From contig NC_009441.1 in assembly GCF_000016645.1 (NCBI RefSeq), positions 1,550,001 to 1,614,000 on the forward strand: 64,000 bases of DNA. Reading direction: 5' to 3'. Made by a program: the position numbers and the translations under genes. This document shows positions 57,452 to 64,000 of the stretch, in pieces. This DNA is from Flavobacterium johnsoniae UW101. GTDB taxonomy: Bacteria; Bacteroidota; Bacteroidia; Flavobacteriales; Flavobacteriaceae. The notes under the pieces were generated by a model. The model did not search any database, was not told the origin of the DNA, and saw only the letters and a list, made by a program, of their open reading frames with translations. How positions within the stretch are numbered: position 1 is the stretch's first letter; each line of letters opens with the position of its first letter.

Positions 57452-59056
57452 ATGAAAATATCATTTAAATATATATCTTATTTCTTCCTATTTATCTTAG
57501 GAATAAGTATGACGCTTACTTCGTGTACTGACGATTTAAACGTGACACCAAAAGATGACGATGAGTTTTTATCTGAGACCTTTTTCCAGGATCCAGCATC
57601 TTACAAACAAGTTTTAGCAAAATTATATGCTGGTTTATATGTTGGAGGTAATGACGGTGACGGACAAGCTGATATTGCAGGTCTTAGCGGAGATTTCAGC
57701 AGTTATTTACGTTTGCTTTTTGTAACACAGGAATTTACAACAGATGAAGCGATTATTGCCTGGGCTGATGGTACTTTACCAACATTGAACACGCAGACTT
57801 GGTCTCCTCAAAATGAGTTTTTATACGGAACTTATTCAAGAGCATCTTATCATATCAGTTTAGCAAATGAGTTTTTAAGACAAACTACAGATGAGAAATT
57901 AAATGCCAGAGGTGTTGATGCTAATTTAAAAGCTGAAATTGCAACTTTTAGAGCTGAAGCACGTTTCTTAAGAGCTTTTTCTTATGTTAACTTAATGGAC
58001 TTATTTGGTAATGTGCCTATTACTACAGAAGCAGATCCAGTTGGCTTCTTTTATCCAGTTCAAAAATCAAGAGCGGAAGTTTTTGCTTTTGTAGAATCTG
58101 AATTAAAAGATTTAGACAGCAGTCTGCCAAATGCAAGAACGAATGAGTATGGAAGAATAGACAAAGTTGCCGCTAAATTTTTGTTAGCTCAAATTTATCT
58201 AAATGCTAAGGTTTACACTGGAACAGAAAAAAATAATGAAGTAGGTACTTTATGTACTGAAATCATTAACTCAGGATATACTTTTGCAAACGTTCCTTAT
58301 GCGTATTTGTTTTCTGCGGATAATGATAAAAATGGAGCGCAAAACGAAGTTATTTTCCCAATCATAAGTGATGGAAATGCTATCAGAGCAACTGGTGGAG
58401 GAATGAGTTTTATTCTTCACGCTTCTATTGGAGGAAGCATGGATGCCGCTTCAAGAGGAATGGACGGAGGATGGCAGGGTATCAGAACTCGTAAAGAGTT
58501 TGTGGCTCTTTTCCCTGATGCAACAGCAACAGGAGATAAAAGAGGAACTTTCTATACTGATGGACAGGCTTTAGATATTACGAATGTATCAACATTTACA
58601 GATGGTTATGCTGTAACAAAATACATAAATAAAAAAGCTGATGGTTCACCAGCACAAAGAACTGATATTCCTGATACTGATTTTCCAGTTTTTAGAATTT
58701 CTGATGCTTATTTAATGTATGCAGAAGCGGCAGTTAGAGGTGCTAGTACAGCAAACATTGGAACTGCAGTAAATTATATTAACCAAATTAGAACAAGAGC
58801 GGAAGCATCTACAATATCTGCTGCAAATTTGAATCTTGATTTTATCCTTGCAGAGAGAGGTAGAGAATTGTTTTGGGAATGTCACAGAAGAACGGATTTA
58901 ATTCGTTTTGGTAAATTCACAGGAGGATCTAAAATCTGGCAATGGAAAGGCGGAACAATGAATGGTGTTGCGACAGAATCTTTTAGAGATTTAATGCCTA
59001 TTCCTGCGAAAACAATTCAGGCTAATCCGACTTTAAAACAAAATCCAGGATACTAA
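57452..59056 (+). CDS. susD: SusD/RagB-family starch-binding surface lipoprotein
   Basis: The protein forms the lid on SusC and binds starch at the cell surface. It has 534 residues. The lipoprotein signal ends at Cys25 (TLTSC), and the following TDD with later DDDE fits the surface-export signal of Bacteroidota lipoproteins. The SusD helical core shows the EARFLRAFSYVNLMDLFGNVPI stretch near 169-190, then RAEVFAFVESELKDLDSSLP and the C-terminal ERGRELFWECHRRTDLIRFGKF. It lies between susC and the susE/F-like gene (gap of 19 bases). Confidence 0.95.
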   Translation: MKISFKYISYFFLFILGISMTLTSCTDDLNVTPKDDDEFLSETFFQDPASYKQVLAKLYAGLYVGGNDGDGQADIAGLSGDFSSYLRLLFVTQEFTTDEAIIAWADGTLPTLNTQTWSPQNEFLYGTYSRASYHISLANEFLRQTTDEKLNARGVDANLKAEIATFRAEARFLRAFSYVNLMDLFGNVPITTEADPVGFFYPVQKSRAEVFAFVESELKDLDSSLPNARTNEYGRIDKVAAKFLLAQIYLNAKVYTGTEKNNEVGTLCTEIINSGYTFANVPYAYLFSADNDKNGAQNEVIFPIISDGNAIRATGGGMSFILHASIGGSMDAASRGMDGGWQGIRTRKEFVALFPDATATGDKRGTFYTDGQALDITNVSTFTDGYAVTKYINKKADGSPAQRTDIPDTDFPVFRISDAYLMYAEAAVRGASTANIGTAVNYINQIRTRAEASTISAANLNLDFILAERGRELFWECHRRTDLIRFGKFTGGSKIWQWKGGTMNGVATESFRDLMPIPAKTIQANPTLKQNPGY

Positions 59057-59075
59057 CACCTAATAGAACTTAAAA

Positions 59076-60176
59076 ATGAAAAATATATATAAAGTTTTAA
59101 TCGCATTTATTGGTGTATTGGCAGTGTCATGTAATGCAGATGCTGTAGACGAAAGACCAGTTCTTAATGTTGTTTCAGCACCAGAAATTACTGCTCCTGC
59201 AACAGGACAAAATTATGTTCTAGATGTTGAAAAAGCAGCAGAAGAGGCAGCGAAATTTACATGGTCAGCTGCAGAATATTCAACAAATGTTGCTGTAAAA
59301 TACACCTTGTTAATTGATAAAAAAGGAGGTGATTTTAGTGCTGCAAAAACATTGCAGACTACAACAAACAGTATTACTGAAGTGTCTGTACTTGCCAGAG
59401 AATTGAATCAGGCAGCGATTGATCTTGGAGGAAAACCTGAAGAAGCTGCTCAGTACGATGTAAAAATTAAATCTGATGTTTCTGGAGGATTTCCTCAGGT
59501 GTCTAAAGGTTTAATTACAATCACAGTTACTCCTTACACAGGAAAAGTTCCTTATGATTTTAATGACTGGTACTTAGTTGGAGACGCAACCGTTTCTGGA
59601 TGGGATAACAATAAAGGGAACCAAATTTTATTTAGAAGCGCTGCAAATGCTAATGAATATAAATTTACAGGATTCTTCAAAAAAGGTGTATTCAAGGCTA
59701 TCAAAAACCTAGGAAGCTGGGCTCCAATGTATGGAGGGAAAGATGGATCTTTAGCTTATAGAGCAACAGAAGGAGATCAAGATCCGGCAAGTTTTGAAAT
59801 TCCTGCAGATGGATATTACACTTTTGTTATGGATGTTCAAAAATTAACCTACACATTAGCTCCATATGCAGCAGGTGCGGGAGCAACAGTTTATAACACA
59901 ATTGGTATTATTGGAGATGCAACTGCTAAAGGGTGGGATGCTTCAACGCCAATGGTTAAATCTGCTTTTAATGCTCACATCTGGACTTTAGGCGTGACAT
60001 CTCTAAATGATGGAGGAATGAAATTTAGAGCTAATGATGCTTGGGATGTGTCTTGGGGAGGCAAAACAGCTTTTTCAGGTGGAGGAACTGGTGATAACAT
60101 ACCAGTAGCTAAATCTAAATATGTTATCTATTTCAATGATTTAGACGGAAGTTATTTGATGATTCCAAATCAATAA
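59076..60176 (+). CDS. SusE/SusF-family outer-membrane starch-binding lipoprotein
   Basis: The protein has 366 residues and a lipoprotein signal ending at Cys19 (LAVSC). An N-terminal SusE-type Ig domain (about 30-145, with SAPEITAPATGQNYVLD and FTWSAAEYS) is followed by two starch-binding CBM-like domains (about 165-265 and 270-366, with DWYLVGDATVSGWDN and GIIGDATAKGWDASTP, Trp-rich). It should hold starch at the cell surface for the SusCD pair. A terminator follows directly, before the amylase gene. Confidence 0.9.
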   Translation: MKNIYKVLIAFIGVLAVSCNADAVDERPVLNVVSAPEITAPATGQNYVLDVEKAAEEAAKFTWSAAEYSTNVAVKYTLLIDKKGGDFSAAKTLQTTTNSITEVSVLARELNQAAIDLGGKPEEAAQYDVKIKSDVSGGFPQVSKGLITITVTPYTGKVPYDFNDWYLVGDATVSGWDNNKGNQILFRSAANANEYKFTGFFKKGVFKAIKNLGSWAPMYGGKDGSLAYRATEGDQDPASFEIPADGYYTFVMDVQKLTYTLAPYAAGAGATVYNTIGIIGDATAKGWDASTPMVKSAFNAHIWTLGVTSLNDGGMKFRANDAWDVSWGGKTAFSGGGTGDNIPVAKSKYVIYFNDLDGSYLMIPNQ

Positions 60177-60199
60177 TAAACTTTCTTCATACTAAAATG

Positions 60200-60226
60200 G
60201 GGCTATCTGCTAGATAGCCCTTTTTT
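60200..60226 (+). terminator. Terminator between the susE/F-like gene and the amylase gene
   Basis: GGGCTATCT (60200-60208) pairs with AGATAGCCC (60212-60220) around GCT, followed by six T residues. It is a strong intrinsic terminator within the locus, 35 bases before the amylase ATG, so the amylase depends on read-through or on a promoter that I cannot see. Confidence 0.85.
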
Positions 60227-60260
60227 AATCAGACTGACTAACCGAAAAAACCACACTATT

Positions 60261-63134
60261 ATGAAAAAAACTTTACTATCAATATTTTTATTGATGGCAG
60301 TAACAGTTTTTGCCCAGCAGCAAACCGTTACTTATTCAATAAACCCTCCCACTTTTGAAGATACTACGCCAATTACAATAACAATTAATGGTACCAGTAT
60401 TAATGAAAGTACGTGGGGAGTTACAGGTAATGCATTGTATCTTTGGTCATGGTCTTATGATGTAAATGATACCAACCAAATGGATTCTCCGTCTAACGGA
60501 TCATGGACTTCTTCAAATGAAGCTGCAAAGTTTACCTATAATGCAGGTACTGATACTTATACTAAAACTTTTACACCGTCTGTATATTTTGGACGAAATG
60601 GAATTGGCAGAATAGGATTTTTGGTTAAAGCAAAAGACGGAAGCGGCAGCAAACAATCTCAGGATATTGTTGTCGAAGTTGGATCTTTTCAGGTAAACCT
60701 AACTTCACCTGTAGAAAATAGCGCTTCAATTATAGCGTCTGGTTCCAATTTTAATATTGCAGCCACAAATACAAACGGAGCGGCAAGCTATTCGTTAAAA
60801 GCAAATGGAACAGTAATAAATACCAATGCAAGTACTGCAAGTTATTCTTATTCTCATATAAATGTTACTAATAATCAAACGTATGAATTGAGTGTAACTC
60901 AGGGATCGACTACAATTGTAAAAAAGTTTTCAGTTGTGGTAAATCCAAACACAGTTTCTCAAACAATGCCTGCAGGATTAGTTGATGGAATTAATTATAA
61001 TTCCAATGATACTTCAAAAGCAACATTGGTTCTTGATGCTCCTTTAAAAGATTTTGTTTACGTTGCCGGAAGTTTCAATAACTGGCAGCCAACTTCGGCG
61101 TATGCCATGAAAAAAGATCCTGTTTCGGGAAAATTTTGGTTAGAATTAACCGGATTGGTTTCGGGAGTAAATAATACCTATCAGTATTGGGTTGTAGATG
61201 CTTCACCTCTTACCGGTTCTCCATCTTTAGTAAAAACGGCCGACCCTTATTCTACTTTGGTTTTGTCTCCGTATGATGATCCGTGGATTCCGGCATCTTC
61301 TTATCCAAATTTACCAGCTTATCCAGCAGGACAGCAGTTTGAAGTTACGGTTCTAAAAACTGGTCAGACTCCTTATAATTGGCAGGTAACTAATTTTACA
61401 AAGCCCGAAAAAGAAAAACTGGTTATTTATGAAGTTTTGGTTCGAGATTTTGATGCAGCAAGAAATTACCAAAGTATAATTGACAAAATCGATTATTTCA
61501 AAAACCTTAAAATAAACGCTATCGAATTAATGCCGGTAATGGAATTTGAAGGTAATGAAAGCTGGGGTTATAATACTTCTTTTCACATGGCTTTGGACAA
61601 GTTTTATGGAACATCGGATAAATTAAAAGAACTAATAGATGTATGTCATCAAAACGGAATTGCCGTTATTCTTGATGTGGCTTTAAATCATGCTTTCGGA
61701 AGAAATCCAATGGTTAGAATGTGGATGAACGATCCTGACGGTGATGGTTTTGGTTCACCAACAGCCGAAAATCCATACTTTAATACAGTTGCAAAACATA
61801 CATTTAGTGTTGGAGAAGACTTTAATCATCAATCAACAAGAACACAATATTATGTAGAGCGTGTAATTAAGCAATGGATTCAGGAATATAAAATTGATGG
61901 TTTTAGATGGGATTTAACAAAAGGATTTACACAGGCTTGTACAGCCTCAGATCAATCTTGTACAAATGCATACCAGCAAGACAGGGTAGATATTTTAAAG
62001 AAATATGCTGATTATTCATGGAGTCTGGATCCAACGCATTATACCATTTTTGAGCATTTAGGAACTGAAGCCGAAGAAAAACAATGGGCCGATTACAGAG
62101 TAACAGAAACTCCAAGTAAAGGAGTTATGATGTGGGGTAAAATGACAGATCCTTACAATCAATTGTCTATGGGGTATGCTTCTGAAAGTAATATTTCGAA
62201 AATGTCAAGTGCCAATCGTGGTTTTGCTGCAAACCGTTTAATAGGTTATGCCGAAAGTCATGACGAAGAACGTTTGATGTATAAAAATGTGCAATACGGA
62301 GCTTCAAACAGTGCTTATAATGTAAAAACATTAAATACCGCTTTATCCAGAATGTCGGCAATTGGAGCAGTTTCATTATTAGTTCCAGGACCAAAAATGA
62401 TTTGGCACTTTGGAGAACTGGGCTGGGAGAGTTCAATTTTTACCTGTAATGATAATTCTGTAAATACAGATTCAGATAGTACAGGCGGAGATTGTAAACT
62501 AGATACCAAACCACAGCCTCAGTGGGTAAATAACTGGTTAGGAAATTCAAACCGTAATAAAATTTACAACGATTGGGCTAAGATGATTACACTAAAAAAG
62601 GCAGAACCTGTTTTTTTAGGAACTTCAACAATTCCAAATTCTAATTCGCTTACAGTAAACATTAAAATAACCAATGCAGGTTTAACTTCGGCACAATTAA
62701 AAGACGTTTTGATTTTAGCCAATTTTGACGTTACAGCGCAAAACGTTTCGACAGGTTTTCCGTATGCAGGAACTTGGTACAATTTAATGGATAATACTAC
62801 AATAAATGTTACTGATGTAAATGCTCCGATAAATTTACCTGCAGGTGAATATAGAATTTATGGAAACAAAACTGCCAATTTAGCTATCGAAGATTTTGAA
62901 AAAGGAAGCACGGTGAATTTATATCCAAATCCGGTTTCAAATCATTTCACTTTAAGTACCGCAGTTTCAAAAGTTCAGATTTATTCAGTTTCAGGACAAT
63001 TTGTAAAAAGCTTTGCTTCAAACGGAAATGTTGATTTTCAATTTGGCGTAAGTGAATTACAAACAGGTTTGTATATCGTAAAAGCTTCAGATGAAAATGG
63101 TAAAATACAGGTAATGAAGTTTATTAAAAAATAA
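60261..63134 (+). CDS. Secreted GH13 alpha-amylase with a type IX secretion (T9SS type A) sorting signal
   Basis: The enzyme cuts starch outside the cell. It has 957 residues. The signal peptide (about 1-18) leads to beta domains (about 22-230), a CBM48/E-set-like domain (about 257-345, DFVYVAGSFNNWQPTS) and the GH13 barrel: region I DVALNHAFG (472-480), nucleophile Asp551 in DGFRWDLTKG, acid Glu598 in YTIFEHLG and Asp668 in AESHDEERL. The last about 75 residues (NLYPNPVSNHFTLS, then ELQTGLYIVK and MKFIKK) are the T9SS type A signal, so it is exported by the type IX system, while the rest of the locus uses Sec/lipoprotein routes. Confidence 0.94.
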   Translation: MKKTLLSIFLLMAVTVFAQQQTVTYSINPPTFEDTTPITITINGTSINESTWGVTGNALYLWSWSYDVNDTNQMDSPSNGSWTSSNEAAKFTYNAGTDTYTKTFTPSVYFGRNGIGRIGFLVKAKDGSGSKQSQDIVVEVGSFQVNLTSPVENSASIIASGSNFNIAATNTNGAASYSLKANGTVINTNASTASYSYSHINVTNNQTYELSVTQGSTTIVKKFSVVVNPNTVSQTMPAGLVDGINYNSNDTSKATLVLDAPLKDFVYVAGSFNNWQPTSAYAMKKDPVSGKFWLELTGLVSGVNNTYQYWVVDASPLTGSPSLVKTADPYSTLVLSPYDDPWIPASSYPNLPAYPAGQQFEVTVLKTGQTPYNWQVTNFTKPEKEKLVIYEVLVRDFDAARNYQSIIDKIDYFKNLKINAIELMPVMEFEGNESWGYNTSFHMALDKFYGTSDKLKELIDVCHQNGIAVILDVALNHAFGRNPMVRMWMNDPDGDGFGSPTAENPYFNTVAKHTFSVGEDFNHQSTRTQYYVERVIKQWIQEYKIDGFRWDLTKGFTQACTASDQSCTNAYQQDRVDILKKYADYSWSLDPTHYTIFEHLGTEAEEKQWADYRVTETPSKGVMMWGKMTDPYNQLSMGYASESNISKMSSANRGFAANRLIGYAESHDEERLMYKNVQYGASNSAYNVKTLNTALSRMSAIGAVSLLVPGPKMIWHFGELGWESSIFTCNDNSVNTDSDSTGGDCKLDTKPQPQWVNNWLGNSNRNKIYNDWAKMITLKKAEPVFLGTSTIPNSNSLTVNIKITNAGLTSAQLKDVLILANFDVTAQNVSTGFPYAGTWYNLMDNTTINVTDVNAPINLPAGEYRIYGNKTANLAIEDFEKGSTVNLYPNPVSNHFTLSTAVSKVQIYSVSGQFVKSFASNGNVDFQFGVSELQTGLYIVKASDENGKIQVMKFIKK

Positions 63135-63191
63135 ACATTGAAAATATATCTCTAAACAGATTAAAAATTTGGTTTGGTTAGTAATGTGAAA

Positions 63192-63224
63192 GGGCTGTTC
63201 TATTGAAAAATAGACAGCCCTTTT
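63192..63224 (+). terminator. Rho-independent terminator after the amylase gene
   Basis: GGGCTGT-T-CTATT pairs with AATAG-ACAGCCC around a GAA loop, followed by four T residues. It lies 58 bases after the stop and 26 bases before the convergent DUF6814 gene, so it also separates those two. Confidence 0.75.
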
Positions 63225-63249
63225 CTGGTTTAGTTGTTTATTGTTTCTG

Positions 63250-63477
63250 TTATTTCTTTTTATGGTTATACTCTCCAATAACAGCAAAATAACCAAATGT
63301 TCCTAAGCCTAAAACAATAAGAGGCGTGAGGATAAAAAGAATAATAATACCAAAGACTAAATCATCTTGCTGATCTGATAATAATTTAGGTAAGCCAAAT
63401 TCAAACACGCAGAAGTAAGCGGCCGCAACTGCCAAAATAACCCATAAAACGCCTAAAGCTTGTTTGATTGTATTCAT
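63250..63477 (-). CDS. DUF6814-family small membrane protein
   Basis: The protein has 75 residues and two membrane helices (about 8-28 and 42-66), with a Lys-rich tail. It lies 11 bases downstream of the MHS-type transporter gene on the same strand. By recall, DUF6814 proteins are small two-helix proteins encoded after such MFS transporters in Bacteroidota, and this pair matches. They may act together in the membrane. Function is unknown. Confidence 0.75.
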   Translation of the reverse strand: MNTIKQALGVLWVILAVAAAYFCVFEFGLPKLLSDQQDDLVFGIIILFILTPLIVLGLGTFGYFAVIGEYNHKKK

Positions 63478-63488
63478 GTTCTTAAATG

Positions 63489-64000
63489 TTAAAGATGATT
63501 AATTTTGTTTTTATTGTCTATGTAAATCATTCCAATTACGAAACAGATCGACGCAATAATAATAGGATACCAAAGTCCGTCAAGATAAAAATCGCTTTTT
63601 CCGGCTACTTTTGCATGAGTTACAAAATAAGTCGAAATTGCCGGCAGCAGACCTCCAAAAATTCCATTTCCTACATGATAAGGAAGTGACATAGAAGTAT
63701 ATCTGATTTTAGTTGGAAACATTTCAACTAAAAACGCTGCAATTGGACCATAAACCATTGTAACAAATAAAACCTGAATGAAAACTAAAAAAATTAAAGT
63801 CCATTCATCGCCAGAATTGATATTTATAGTAACACTGCTTTGAGATTTTTTCTTATCAGCAAAATCTGTTTTCTTTTCGATATACGTAGTTCCATCAGTA
63901 TAGGTTTTTGAAATCGTGGTAATTACATCATTATTTTTTGCTTTTTCGATCTTTTGAGAGGTTTGTTCTACAATTTCGGTTTTGTAACTCACATCAGTTG
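63489..64000 (-). CDS. MHS-family MFS transporter, C-terminal part (runs past the window end)
   Basis: Only the last 170 or so codons are present; the frame stays open through 64000, so the GTG at 63992 is not the start. Three to four membrane helices are visible, with the motif FVTMVYGPIAAFLVEMFPTKIRYTSMSLPYHVGNGIFGGLLPAIS, typical of the metabolite:H+ symporter branch of the major facilitator superfamily. A hydrophilic loop rich in Lys and Thr (about 64000-63860) precedes it. The substrate is unknown. The DUF6814 gene follows after 11 bases. Confidence 0.85.
   Translation of the reverse strand, partial: TDVSYKTEIVEQTSQKIEKAKNNDVITTISKTYTDGTTYIEKKTDFADKKKSQSSVTININSGDEWTLIFLVFIQVLFVTMVYGPIAAFLVEMFPTKIRYTSMSLPYHVGNGIFGGLLPAISTYFVTHAKVAGKSDFYLDGLWYPIIIASICFVIGMIYIDNKNKINHL

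Overview
The window is a stretch of chromosome from a Bacteroidota bacterium, most probably a Flavobacterium close to the F. johnsoniae group. The reasons are low GC, Bacteroidota-type promoters (TAnnTTTG at -7), a Sus-type starch locus, a type IX secretion C-terminal signal, a mevalonate pathway and many small Flavobacteriia-type families. It carries no rRNA operon, prophage, transposase or CRISPR array. The only RNA gene seen is tRNA-Leu(TAG) at 5301-5382.

Layout. 0-7 kb: an EmrAB-like efflux pair, a HAD phosphatase, a divergent HTH regulator/small protein pair, a DUF6714 gene, tRNA-Leu and an M20 dipeptidase. 7-10 kb: a BlaI/BlaR1-type operon (TPR protein, BlaI repressor, M56 peptidase with a TonB C-terminal domain) behind a visible BlaI-type operator. 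10-14 kb: saccharopine dehydrogenase-like protein, DUF423 and PEP carboxykinase. 14-18 kb: a TonB receptor plus phytase lipoprotein (phytate use). 18-30 kb: housekeeping and poorly known genes (hemW, ruvC, a flippase-like protein plus GT2, and others). 30-35 kb: isoprenoid genes (UbiA prenyltransferase, DUF502, mevalonate kinase, diphosphomevalonate decarboxylase). 35-42 kb: TspO, MBL hydrolase, Crp/Fnr regulator, tandem beta-propeller lipoproteins, HAD, BaiN-like flavoprotein, GDPD. 42-63 kb: a complete maltose/starch utilisation locus. 63-64 kb: the 3' end of an MHS-type transporter and its DUF6814 partner.

The starch locus has two divergent halves around a LacI-type regulator. The plus half is susC-susD-susE/F and a type IX-secreted GH13 amylase. 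The minus half is LacI, sugar MFS permease, beta-phosphoglucomutase, GH65 maltose phosphorylase, GH97 alpha-glucosidase and two GH13 enzymes. Together they can cut starch outside, import oligosaccharides through SusCD, trim them in the periplasm, import maltose and phosphorolyse it to glucose and beta-glucose-1-phosphate.

The most unusual feature is a dense set of dispersed, mostly palindromic repeats. They fill many intergenic gaps with perfect or near-perfect inverted arms of 15-28 bp. They bracket two small cargo genes (a GxxExxY protein and a four-helix-bundle protein) as inverted repeats. They also lie in frame inside four otherwise ordinary genes (hemW, a cyclase-family gene, a GT2 gene and mvaD). 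This resembles in logic the Rickettsia palindromic elements and is my main candidate for an undescribed system. All comparisons were made by eye; no database search was possible.
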